This document shows positions 35,634 to 43,819 of a DNA stretch of 49,297 nt, one piece after another (within the stretch, counting starts at the first letter, position 1; the number at the start of each line of letters is the position of its first letter). The DNA is taken from NCBI GenBank assembly GCA_013203665.1, contig JABMPU010000005.1, forward strand, positions 1-49,297, read 5' to 3'. The stretch is from Armatimonadota bacterium (GTDB lineage: Bacteria; Cloacimonadota; Cloacimonadia; Cloacimonadales; TCS61). The notes under the pieces are model-generated. The model saw only the letters and a list, made by a program, of their open reading frames with translations. It ran no database searches and was not told the origin of the DNA. Made by a program: the position numbers and the translations under genes.

Positions 35634-36242
35634 TTAGAAAAATATATTTACAAAAGACATAACTAAGCCGGAGAAAATGGGAATTTTAATGTTGTCGTTT
35701 ATCGGGATTCGAGAAAACTCCGCTACTGTTGCGGAAATAGCTCCGACCAATGCAATGACGAGAACATTGTATTCCACAGGGTTAAGGAAAAACACAGCAA
35801 ACAACAAGGTGGCAGAAAAGCAGGCAATGCTGCCCTCCAAACTCTTTTTTGTTCCCAGCAGCTTTCTTTTTCCAAATGGTATTCCAATCAAAGCTGCTGC
35901 AGTATCCCCGATTGCCAGAAAAGAAAGTGCAATAAAAGCAATATCTTTGGGAAATACTGCAATACAAATAACTGCAGAAATTAGTAGATAGGAAGCCCCT
36001 GTAAAATTGTTTTTTTCATGCTCCCTGAGCATAATTCCAAAAATATTATAGAAAATTTTTTTGAATGTTTTATTTTCCAAGCGAATTATTTCAATAATTA
36101 GAGCTACAAATGTTAATAGTGCTAAAACTGGGAAAAATTGCTTCCTGTTTGAATGAAATAAATATCTGTATGAAAGTGGTAAAATAATCGAAGAAACATG
36201 AATCATTTTCCGATAAAATTCAGTTTGTTGAACTTTCTTCAT
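35634..36242 (-). CDS. CTP-dependent polyprenol/diacylglycerol kinase family protein
   Basis: This 202-residue polytopic protein (about six or seven helices) matches the SEC59/DGK1/VTE5 family. It has MIHVSSIILPL near the N-terminus and the conserved GDTAAALIG..FGK....KSLEGS signature (about residues 110-135). Relatives phosphorylate dolichol, phytol/geranylgeraniol or diacylglycerol with CTP; the substrate here is not certain. It starts two bases after the GGR stop, so the two genes are co-translated. It lies upstream of a DPM1-like glycosyltransferase. Confidence 0.8.
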   Translation of the reverse strand: MKKVQQTEFYRKMIHVSSIILPLSYRYLFHSNRKQFFPVLALLTFVALIIEIIRLENKTFKKIFYNIFGIMLREHEKNNFTGASYLLISAVICIAVFPKDIAFIALSFLAIGDTAAALIGIPFGKRKLLGTKKSLEGSIACFSATLLFAVFFLNPVEYNVLVIALVGAISATVAEFSRIPINDNIKIPIFSGLVMSFVNIFF

Positions 36243-36244
36243 AT

Positions 36245-37432
36245 TTACTTAAATTTACTTTTAATAAATGCCTTTGCGATTTCCAAAACTAATTTCGGAT
36301 CATCTTTAATTGCTTCTGTAAACAGTTCTTTTAAAGTTAATTTTTCTGGAGGGAGCTTTTTGCAAAAGGCAACGATACTATTGAACTTTTCGTCTTTCAT
36401 GCCAAAGAATTTGTTTTTGATAGCGAACATTAAACTCTGGTTTTTCCCGATTCGTTTGTCCCATTCTTTCCTGTATTTTTTCAGGAATTTTCGAGTGTAA
36501 TCCTGTTTTTTAATGGCTTCTGCAGCTACTTTGCCGGCAATGCTTCCTGCGATCATTCCCTGTACAATGCCACCGCCAGTGATGGGATTTACCTGCCGGG
36601 CAGCATCACCAACCAGCATAATATTATTTCTCACTATCTCTTTCAATGTGTCTGCAGTGGGAACTCCGCCGTAAACTGTGTAGGTTATTTTCGCTTCCGG
36701 AAAATTCCTTTCTACAAATTCATCCAGATATTCCTTTGGTCCTTTCTTATGAGCCAAATGACCGGACAAACCGATGCCCACATTTGCAGTTGTTGCAGAT
36801 TTTGGAAAAATCCAAACATATCCGCCCGGCGAGACTTTTTTACCAAAATAAAAATCGCAGGAACCTTTATCTGTCTTTATTCCAGCTAATGTATATTGCA
36901 CACAAGTATCAATATCTTCCAATTTCACTTTCGTGTCTATTCCTGCCCATCTTCCCACGCGGGATTCGATTCCGTCTGCACCAATAACAACATCGCATTT
37001 TACTGTTTTGATCTCATTCAGATATTTATATTTTACTCCAGCGATTCTATTATTTTCCCAAATAAGATCGATAGCATCTGCTTTTGTAAGAAGGTCTGCT
37101 CCAAATTTACACGCCAGGGAACAAAGAGCTGTATCAAAAATACGCCTTTCCAGCACATAACCTGTCCCGTTGTTAAGCATATGTGCTTCGTTTCCATCTG
37201 GTGAGTGAAGCCTGGCAACCTCGATCGTAGATGCTATCCAGCGTTCATCAATTTCTATGAAAGGCGCAATCCCTTTATGAGAAACACCTTCACCACAACG
37301 AACCGGAATACCGGGTTCGCGATCTCTTTCCAAAACAAGAACAGAGGCTCCATTCTCAGCAGCAAACCTGGCGGCAACGCTTCCTGTAGGTCCTGCTCCA
37401 ATAACAACCACATCATATCTGTCTTTTAACAT
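36245..37432 (-). CDS. Geranylgeranyl reductase family flavoprotein
   Basis: The 395-residue protein has an FAD motif VVVIGAGPTGSVAARFA, a CGEGVS segment typical of geranylgeranyl reductases, DVVIGADGIESRVGRWAG, and the C-terminal GDAARQVNPITGGGI motif. Relatives reduce double bonds in geranylgeranyl chains of archaeal lipids, chlorophyll, quinones or dolichols. A ferredoxin gene overlaps its start by seven bases and could supply electrons. GAGGATGAG precedes the ATG within the ferredoxin gene. No quinone or chlorophyll gene is nearby, so lipid or polyprenol reduction is the better guess. Confidence 0.88.
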   Translation of the reverse strand: MLKDRYDVVVIGAGPTGSVAARFAAENGASVLVLERDREPGIPVRCGEGVSHKGIAPFIEIDERWIASTIEVARLHSPDGNEAHMLNNGTGYVLERRIFDTALCSLACKFGADLLTKADAIDLIWENNRIAGVKYKYLNEIKTVKCDVVIGADGIESRVGRWAGIDTKVKLEDIDTCVQYTLAGIKTDKGSCDFYFGKKVSPGGYVWIFPKSATTANVGIGLSGHLAHKKGPKEYLDEFVERNFPEAKITYTVYGGVPTADTLKEIVRNNIMLVGDAARQVNPITGGGIVQGMIAGSIAGKVAAEAIKKQDYTRKFLKKYRKEWDKRIGKNQSLMFAIKNKFFGMKDEKFNSIVAFCKKLPPEKLTLKELFTEAIKDDPKLVLEIAKAFIKSKFK

Positions 37433-37599
37433 GGCTCATCCTCAATTGCTTTTATTGGACAAACCTTCAAGCAGTTCATGCATTTAGTACATTTTTCATT
37501 GTCGATTGTTACTCTGAATTCTGAAACAATAATGGCGTCAGCAGCACAAACTGCCACACAGGTTCCACAAATATCACATAAATCAGGATTTATTTTCAC
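37426..37599 (-). CDS. 2[4Fe-4S] ferredoxin
   Basis: The 57-residue protein has two cluster motifs: CDICGTCVAVC followed by A, and CTKCMNCLKVCP. I chose GTG 37599, preceded by GGAG, because the only longer start (TTG 37644) would run into the long inverted repeat upstream and add a non-conserved peptide. Its stop overlaps the geranylgeranyl reductase start, so the two are likely partners: ferredoxin feeds electrons to the FAD enzyme. Confidence 0.85.
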   Translation of the reverse strand: MKINPDLCDICGTCVAVCAADAIIVSEFRVTIDNEKCTKCMNCLKVCPIKAIEDEPC

Positions 37600-37613
37600 T
37601 GCTGCTCCATTTT

Positions 37614-37697
37614 TCGACTCGTAAGGAACGACGAGTCGAGACAAAGTGCGTTTTCAAGCTACCTCGAGTCGTCGTCGTAAGCTCCTTACAACTCGAA
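37614..37697. repeat. Long inverted repeat upstream of the ferredoxin gene
   Basis: The left arm (37614-37640) and right arm (37663-37697) share complementary blocks GTAAGGA/TCCTTAC and CGAGTCGAG/CTCGAGTCG. The left arm also contains its own 8-bp hairpin TCGACTCG/CGAGTCGA (37614-37621 with 37632-37639). It lies just upstream of the ferredoxin/GGR genes and could be a dispersed repeat or a leader structure. Confidence 0.65.
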
Positions 37698-37770
37698 ACA
37701 ACACTTTACGGAGAAACACTATTTAGTTCATACTGAGACATAAAGTAATTACAAATTTTTCTTTTTCTAT

Positions 37771-37815
37771 CTGTGTTAATCCGCAAAATCCGTGTTATCC
37801 GTGTTCTATTTTTTT
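37771..37815. repeat. ATCCGTG-type dispersed repeat, copy 2
   Basis: Same phrases and the same ATCCGTGTTCTATTTTTT end as 28801-28863. It ends ten bases from the amidohydrolase stop codon. Confidence 0.65.
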
Positions 37816-37824
37816 ATCTCGAAG

Positions 37825-39033
37825 TTAAAACGGCAAATACGGAAAATCTTTATGATAACCTAACATTGCATCGATTTTTGCACAAACCTTTTCAGGGTGA
37901 CCGATCACAAACTTATTTTCATTTCCGATCTTAAAAAAGAAATAATCCTCAGGATTAATATCAAAATCATCTAAAAATTGCTTGTTTCCATAAATCGGAA
38001 TGCCGCGATGAATCAGAAGTTCGATATCCTTTGTTTCCATATTCAGAATGTTTTCAAATGGATCGTCTTTTATATTATTAACGAGCATCAAATGAGAAGT
38101 ATTTAATTCCAACTTTCCATAAGATTCAGGTAAAAAAAGCGCTTTTTGAGCGTTTTCCGTAATCATTCTATAAAGTTCTTTAGAAGAAAGGAAAGTATAT
38201 TTATTTGCAGCAAATTTGATTTCAGCGAGCATATTTATGCTGCCGGACATAGTTGAATCTGTTCCCAGAACCAGGTTAACTCCATATTTTATGCAGGCTT
38301 TAAGATCAATTGTTTTGCCAATAAGAAAAACATTCGAATCCGGGCAACAGCAAATAGAGACACCTTTCTGAGCACATTTCTTAATCTCCCCTGCAGTTAA
38401 CGCAATACCATGAATTATTAAAGTATTAGGTTGGAGAAGACCTGATTCTTCTAATTTTCTAAAATCGGATTTTGCCAATTTATCCTTTCCTTCTGCCAGA
38501 TGTAGAATAAAAGGCATTTTCCCTTTTGAATCCTGCCATTCTTCTTGAGCAGATTTTCCGCCCCACCAATTGCCCATAGATAATGAATGACATTGTTTAT
38601 AATCTTTGATAACTTCAATTGGAAAATTTGCGTAATATTCATCCTTCTGATTGGGAGCGTGGTCTTGCACAACCGGACAACCGGAAAAAATGTTTTTATA
38701 AACTCCTAATAAAGCAAGAAGATTTGCATTTCCCCTAGTAAGATCAAATGAGCCATTGTGAGTGAAAACTTTGTTTCTCTCTATAAAAGATTCGGATTTT
38801 TTCATCTCTTCCACCCAGATATCAGTTGTAATATATGGATGATTTTCACCTGCTCTGGGTACCCAGTTTCCAATCAAATGTTCGTGGTTGTTTATAAATG
38901 GTGGGTAAGCAATATTATCAGGACAATCCCATTTTGTAGATTTGGCTTTTAAGATGGAACTATTAATTTTTACAGTAGCATTCGAAGAAATTTTATCTGC
39001 GCTATGAACGCAGGTTTTTACTTTTATTTCCAT
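37825..39033 (-). CDS. Amidohydrolase (cytosine/guanine deaminase-like)
   Basis: The 402-residue metal-dependent hydrolase has ligands in order: HEH (in NNHEHLIGNW, about residue 50), HLAEGKD, IIHGIALT and GTDSTMSG. This is the pattern of the TRZ/ATZ/guanine-deaminase branch of amidohydrolases, with one metal ion in a TIM barrel. The C-terminal ~80 residues are less conserved. The substrate cannot be named. TAGGA precedes the ATG. It follows the EtfA gene on the same strand with a repeat-filled gap of 157 bases. Confidence 0.75.
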   Translation of the reverse strand: MEIKVKTCVHSADKISSNATVKINSSILKAKSTKWDCPDNIAYPPFINNHEHLIGNWVPRAGENHPYITTDIWVEEMKKSESFIERNKVFTHNGSFDLTRGNANLLALLGVYKNIFSGCPVVQDHAPNQKDEYYANFPIEVIKDYKQCHSLSMGNWWGGKSAQEEWQDSKGKMPFILHLAEGKDKLAKSDFRKLEESGLLQPNTLIIHGIALTAGEIKKCAQKGVSICCCPDSNVFLIGKTIDLKACIKYGVNLVLGTDSTMSGSINMLAEIKFAANKYTFLSSKELYRMITENAQKALFLPESYGKLELNTSHLMLVNNIKDDPFENILNMETKDIELLIHRGIPIYGNKQFLDDFDINPEDYFFFKIGNENKFVIGHPEKVCAKIDAMLGYHKDFPYLPF

Positions 39034-39083
39034 ATTTCCTACTTTTGAAATTTTTTCATGAGTTCTATATAATTGGGTGTTTT

Positions 39084-39183
39084 TGTCATCCTGAGGAATT
39101 CTCCTTGCTTTTCTCTCGAAGGAACTCCGATTATAATGAGATTCTTCGTTAGAATTATCTTCAAAGATTCCCTCAGAAAGACA
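39084..39183. repeat. 100-bp inverted-repeat element after etfA
   Basis: The ends TGTCATCCTGAGGAAT (from 39084) and GATTCCCTCAGAAAGACA (to 39183) pair with few mismatches. The interior has a further GAAGGA/TTCGTT pattern. The CTGAGGAAT...CGAAGGA phrases are typical of dispersed palindromic elements. It occupies the space between the etfA stop and the amidohydrolase start. Confidence 0.6.
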
Positions 39184-39190
39184 GCTTTTT

Positions 39191-40384
39191 TCATTTTGCA
39201 GATCCCTTTAGAAATTTTTTCTTTAATAAAGGTATGATTTCAAAGAGGTCACCAACAAGTCCAAGGTCAGCGATTCTAAAAATCGGAGCATCCGTATCTT
39301 TATTAATTACAATAATATAATCTGCAGACTGCATGCCGGCTAAATGCTGGATCGCACCGGAAATTCCAATGGCTATATAAACTTTTGGTTTGATCGTTTT
39401 TCCTGTTTGCCCGACCTGGTGAGAATAGGCAATCCACCCAGCATCTACAGCAGCCCTGGAAGCTCCAATTGCTGCATCAATAGTTTCTGCCAATTCCTTG
39501 ATAAGAACAAAATTTTCCTTATTCTTTAAACCTCTCCCACCTGAAATTACAAAATCTGCTTCTGTCAGGTTTACAGTTTGGGTTTCATCTTTTATAAATC
39601 CAAGATATTTTGAAGCATCATTCAAGTTTGAAAAATCAATCTTTTCTTTGATTACTTCACCTTTCCTGGAATCATCTTTTTGTAGAGAATCCATCACCTT
39701 ATGACGAACCGTAGACATCTGGGGACGATGATTCGGAGTAACAATTGTAGCCATAATGTTGCCGCCGAAAGCCGGTCTTGTTTGCAGTAACCCCGAACTT
39801 TCCTTATCAATTTCCAAGCCCGTACAATCAGCAGTAAGACCTGTTTGCAGTTCGATAGCAACACGTGGGATAAAAGAGCGTCCGGCAACAGAAGCACCGG
39901 AAAGGATAATTTCCGGTTTATATTTTTTGGCGAGTTCAGAGAGAGTTCTCGAATATGGTAAATCGAGAAAATGCTCCAAAACAGGATCATCTACAAATAT
40001 AACTTTATCTGCTCCATAAGCGATTAAATCATTAGTCAGATTTGAAATCTTATATCCAAAAAGAACTGCAACTAATTCTGTTTTTTTTTGCTCTGCCAGT
40101 TCTCTTCCTTTACCTAAAAGTTCGAAAACAACCGGAGCGATTTCTTTATTTCTCTGTTCTGCAAATATCCAAACACCATTATGCTGATCTTTGTTCAAAT
40201 TTTGCTGCTCAGATTTTTTGATGATAATTGCATCAAAAGAACAATCCGTGACACAAGCTCCGCAAAGAGTACATTTTTCCAAATCTATTTCTGCAATTCC
40301 ATCCTTCATTACAATTGCATCATAAGCACAAGATTTGATGCACAATTCACAGCCAACACATTTATCACGAATAACTTTAATCAT
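39191..40384 (-). CDS. etfA: Electron transfer flavoprotein alpha subunit with fused ferredoxin
   Basis: The 397-residue protein starts with two [4Fe-4S] motifs (CVGCELCIKSC, CTLCGACVTDC; residues ~9-55) and continues as EtfA, ending with the FAD-binding segment SGGRGL ... IGASRAAVDAGW....QVGQTGKTIKP..YIAIGISGAIQH. Such fusions are found in electron-bifurcating or confurcating Etf complexes. etfB, usually directly upstream, is absent: the upstream neighbour is lepA on the opposite strand. A GGAGAG site precedes the ATG. Partner dehydrogenase and EtfB must be elsewhere. Confidence 0.88.
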   Translation of the reverse strand: MIKVIRDKCVGCELCIKSCAYDAIVMKDGIAEIDLEKCTLCGACVTDCSFDAIIIKKSEQQNLNKDQHNGVWIFAEQRNKEIAPVVFELLGKGRELAEQKKTELVAVLFGYKISNLTNDLIAYGADKVIFVDDPVLEHFLDLPYSRTLSELAKKYKPEIILSGASVAGRSFIPRVAIELQTGLTADCTGLEIDKESSGLLQTRPAFGGNIMATIVTPNHRPQMSTVRHKVMDSLQKDDSRKGEVIKEKIDFSNLNDASKYLGFIKDETQTVNLTEADFVISGGRGLKNKENFVLIKELAETIDAAIGASRAAVDAGWIAYSHQVGQTGKTIKPKVYIAIGISGAIQHLAGMQSADYIIVINKDTDAPIFRIADLGLVGDLFEIIPLLKKKFLKGSAK

Positions 40385-40578
40385 TCAATCTCTCCAAAAT
40401 GGGATTAAATCAATTTCGAAAATAACAATTTTGCGTCAAGAATAAAATATTTAAAAGAGAGTCCAAAATAAGAGTTAACAATTTCAAAGTTCTTTTTGAA
40501 TCTCAATGAAAAACTGTCTGTCAAATCTACAGAAAATTTCTGATAATTCGTGGATTTAACTGTTATTCCAAGAATAAG

Positions 40579-40584
40579 TTGACA
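40579..40584 (+). promoter_or_regulatory. -35-like TTGACA upstream of lepA
   Basis: A perfect TTGACA lies 44 bases before the lepA start. A matching -10 is unclear (TTTGAT at spacing 20). The rest of the 40385-40627 gap holds no visible gene. Confidence 0.3.
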
Positions 40585-40627
40585 TTAAAAAGCGTGCTCT
40601 GGTTTTTGATTTTGCATTGGAGGTTTG

Positions 40628-42427
40628 ATGGATAAAGAATTGATCCGGAATTTCTGCATTATTGCTCATATTGATCACGGTAAATCTACACTGGCAGACA
40701 GACTTTTGGAGGCAACTCATGTGATAGATAAGAATTCTCATGCCACACTTATCCTGGATGATATGGAACTGGAGCGTGAGCGCGGAATTACCATCAAATC
40801 TCATGCAATCAAAATGGAATACAAATACAATGGTAAAACATATATTTTGAATTTAATCGATACACCCGGACACGTCGATTTTTCCTATGAAGTTTCGCGC
40901 AGTCTTGCTTCCTGTGATGGAGCGCTTCTTCTGGTGGACGCATCCCAGGGAATTGAAGCACAAACAATGAGCAACCTGTATCTCGCTATGGAAAATGATT
41001 TGGAAATAATTCCCGTTATTAATAAAATAGACCTGGAAAAAGCGGATGTTGAAGGAACAGAACATGACATAATTGAAAATATCGGAATTGGTTCCGAGAA
41101 TATTTTTAAGATCAGTGCAAAAGATGGAATCGGGATTGAAGAAATGCTGCAAGGTATTGTAAAAAATATTCCTGCTCCCTTCGGTAATATCGATCTTCCT
41201 CCCAAAGCCCTGATTTTTGATTCCTATTTTGATACATACCGCGGTGTGATCGTTCTTATTCGAATGTTTGACGGACAAATTAAAAAGGGTGATACAATAA
41301 AATTCTTTTCAACAAACAAAGAATTCTCAGTTGAAGAAATCGGTTATCTTGGACTAAAAAAAGAGGAAACAAGCGAACTCACAGCAGGTGAAGTTGGATA
41401 TATTATTGCCAATATCAAGGAAGTTGCGGATGCGCAAGTGGGAGATACAATCACAATCCCAAAGATCGGATGTAAAGAAGCTCTACCCGGATTTGAAGAA
41501 CCTAAACCAATGGTTTTCAGTGGTCTTTTTCCTTTGAATAAAGAAGACCATGAAAATCTGCGGGATAGTCTGGGAAAACTTAAGCTGAACGATGCAGCAC
41601 TCACTTACGAACCGGAAAGTTCTCTGGCTTTGGGTTTTGGTTTTCGCTGCGGTTTCCTGGGAATGCTGCACCTGGAAATTGTGAAAGAAAGATTACTGCG
41701 TGAATATAATGTTCCCATCATCACAACTACTCCCAGTGTAAAATTTGTTATTAACCTCAATGATGGCAGCCAGAAAGTTATTTATAATCCTATCGATATG
41801 CCCAATCCAATATATATTGAATCCATTGAAGAACCGGTGATGGATGTGGAGATCATAGTTCCTACTGCTTTTGTCGGAAATATTATGAAGCTGGTTCAGG
41901 AGCGACGTGGAATTCAGAAAGACATGCAGTACATAGATGAAAAAAGACTTTCCATCCATTATGAAATGCCGCTGATCGAGATCATATTCGATTTTTATGA
42001 TAAACTTAAATCCGTGAGCAAAGGTTATGCATCTTTGGATTATTCCTTCAAAGAAAACCGAAAATCCAATGTGGTGAAAGTTGATATTCTTATTAATAGT
42101 GAAAAAGTGGATGCCATGTCTTTCATCTGTCATGAGGATAAAGCCTTTCAGTGGGGAAAAAGTGTTTCGGAAAAATTGAAAGATGTAATTCCCAGACACC
42201 TTTTTAAAATTGCTCTTCAGGCAAGTATCGGTTCCAAGATAATCGCTCGAAGTACGATCAATGCTCTGCGAAAAAACGTTACAGCCAAATGTTATGGTGG
42301 TGATATTACCAGGAAAAAGAAACTTCTGGAAAGACAGAAAGAAGGCAAAAAACGGATGAAAGAGATCGGTTCTGTTTCCATTCCGCAGGAAGCTTTCCTG
42401 GAAGTATTGAAAGCGGATAGAAGTTGA
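40628..42427 (+). CDS. lepA: Elongation factor 4 (LepA GTPase)
   Basis: The 599-residue translational GTPase has G1 AHIDHGKST, G3 DTPGH and G4 NKID (PVINKIDLEKAD). The LepA-specific C-terminal domain includes YQ-like positively charged residues near the end (NVTAKCYGGDITRKKKLL). It back-translocates or remodels stalled ribosomes. Start chosen at ATG 40628, four bases after GGAGG; the TTG one codon earlier is too close to the site. Length is the family norm. Confidence 0.97.
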   Translation: MDKELIRNFCIIAHIDHGKSTLADRLLEATHVIDKNSHATLILDDMELERERGITIKSHAIKMEYKYNGKTYILNLIDTPGHVDFSYEVSRSLASCDGALLLVDASQGIEAQTMSNLYLAMENDLEIIPVINKIDLEKADVEGTEHDIIENIGIGSENIFKISAKDGIGIEEMLQGIVKNIPAPFGNIDLPPKALIFDSYFDTYRGVIVLIRMFDGQIKKGDTIKFFSTNKEFSVEEIGYLGLKKEETSELTAGEVGYIIANIKEVADAQVGDTITIPKIGCKEALPGFEEPKPMVFSGLFPLNKEDHENLRDSLGKLKLNDAALTYEPESSLALGFGFRCGFLGMLHLEIVKERLLREYNVPIITTTPSVKFVINLNDGSQKVIYNPIDMPNPIYIESIEEPVMDVEIIVPTAFVGNIMKLVQERRGIQKDMQYIDEKRLSIHYEMPLIEIIFDFYDKLKSVSKGYASLDYSFKENRKSNVVKVDILINSEKVDAMSFICHEDKAFQWGKSVSEKLKDVIPRHLFKIALQASIGSKIIARSTINALRKNVTAKCYGGDITRKKKLLERQKEGKKRMKEIGSVSIPQEAFLEVLKADRS

Positions 42428-42473
42428 TGAAAATTAAAAATGAAAAATGAGATGTCATTCTCAAGAAATTGTC

Positions 42474-42493
42474 ATTCCCGTGCAAACGGGAAT
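42474..42493. repeat. ATTCCC-N8-GGGAAT box, copy 2
   Basis: Exact arms with the inner eight bases GTGCAAAC. It lies 47 bases after the lepA stop, just left of the family II element. Confidence 0.75.
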
Positions 42494-42503
42494 CTATTTT
42501 ACT

Positions 42504-42635
42504 CATTACTTAGTGTTTACTCCAGCTTTGACGGATGCATTTAGTAACGCACTTGCAAACGAAGTTAAACTTCGCAATAAACGAGTATTCCCATCCAGCA
42601 GCTACCGGATGGGAACAAGAGGAAAAAACCTATCC
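42504..42635. repeat. Family II palindromic element, copy A
   Basis: In order it contains an imperfect CATTACTTAGTG/CATTTAGTAACG pair with an expanded loop, CGAAGTT-A-AACTTCG (42560-42574), and a strong hairpin TTCCCATCC/GGATGGGAA (42588-42596 with 42607-42615), followed by AGAGGAAAAA. Copy B at 43820-43920 keeps the same order and spacing, with a different but still paired hairpin. Same orientation as copy B. Confidence 0.75.
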
Positions 42636-42696
42636 ACCTCATCCCGACCTTCTCCTATCGAGGAGAAGGGGAACAAAAAGGAAAAAATGAATTGTT

Positions 42697-42716
42697 ATTC
42701 CCGTGAAAACGGGAAT
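42697..42716. repeat. ATTCCC-N8-GGGAAT box, copy 3
   Basis: Exact arms, inner bases GTGAAAAC. With copy 2 it brackets the family II element; it ends six bases before the asparaginase pseudogene stop. Confidence 0.75.
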
Positions 42717-42721
42717 CCATT

Positions 42722-43790
42722 TTAATTATCTGATTTATAGCTAAAAAAATCTTTCAGCTTATCTTTGCTTCTATTTTGACCTAAAGCTAAAGTTAAAAGT
42801 ATCTGACATTTACGGGAAGTAAGCCCAAGAGGTGCTAAAATCGCTCCTTCTTTTTGCAGGTTTGCTCCACCTCCAATACTGCCGTATTCTGCAACTACTT
42901 CTCCCCAGTAAACACAACTGGTTATTATAACTGCTACATTCTTAGAGATTGCATATTTAACTGCATCATTCATTTTTGGATTTACATTGCCAGCTCCAAC
43001 AGCTTCCAAAACTATTCCTTTTGCTCCATTATCCACAGCAGTTTTAAGCTGTTCTCCTTCTGCTCCTGCAAAATAAGGAATAATTTCTACTTGGGGAAAT
43101 TGGTTATTATCAGGAAGATTAATATGTTGTTCATAAATCACATTATTCACCTTTACTACTTTATCATTTGCAATGTAACCGAGTAATCCTTTTATTCCAC
43201 TGGAAAAAGCAGCAAGATTAGTCGTGTTGATTTTCCTAACAAAAAATGCATCATAAATACAGTCATTAATTACCAATGTTGTTCCCCAATCTTTTGCCGG
43301 TTTGCTGATAGCAACCAAAATCGCATCATAAATATTCATCGGTCCGTCAGGACTGGATGATGAAGCTCCCCGCATCGAGCCGGTAAAAACAACAGGTTTA
43401 TTAGTGTTCAAAGTTAAAGAAAGGAAATAAACACCTTCTGCATGGTGTCTGTTCCATGAGTTACAACAGCACCAATATAATCATTTTGGGAAAGTTTTTC
43501 ATCGATGGTTTTACTCAATTTCGCCCAGATTTCCAGAGTCATGTGGGAACTATCTATATTCACCACATCAAATACATCGATCTTTGCTAAATTCTTAAGC
43601 GGTGGAACAGATTCGATCAAATCTTCTCCAGTAACTACAGGGACTAAACCGCCGGCTTTGGCATCATATTTTTGGGCAATTGTTCCACCTGTAGTGAACA
43701 CAGCAACCTGGGGAAGTTTTCTGCTGAAAGTGTAATTATTAAAATCATCAACATGAAAGAAAATATTAATCGAGTTTTTGAATTGTTCAT
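42722..43790 (-). pseudogene. ansB: Type II L-asparaginase, broken by two frameshifts
   Basis: The reading frames together spell a periplasmic L-asparaginase. From ATG 43790 (after AAGGAG) a signal peptide is read (MNNSKTRLIFSFMLMILI); then, after a shift near 43715, LPQVAVFTTGGTIAQ with the first catalytic Thr and VVTHGTDTM with the second Thr; then, after another shift at 43440/43441, EGVYFLSLTLNTNKPVVF, TGSMRGASS, DGPMNIYDA and the rest. Each break fits loss of one base from a short run (CC and GG). Two independent shifts favour a real pseudogene over one sequencing error. It is flanked by direct copies of the family II repeat. Confidence 0.85.
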
Positions 43791-43819
43791 TTAATTGCTC
43801 CTTTTTCAATATTTGTTTC

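Noticed and set aside
37600-37644. Longer ferredoxin start at TTG 37644
   Set aside because: The extra residues come from the long inverted repeat, while GTG 37599 has a proper ribosome-binding site and gives a standard ferredoxin length.
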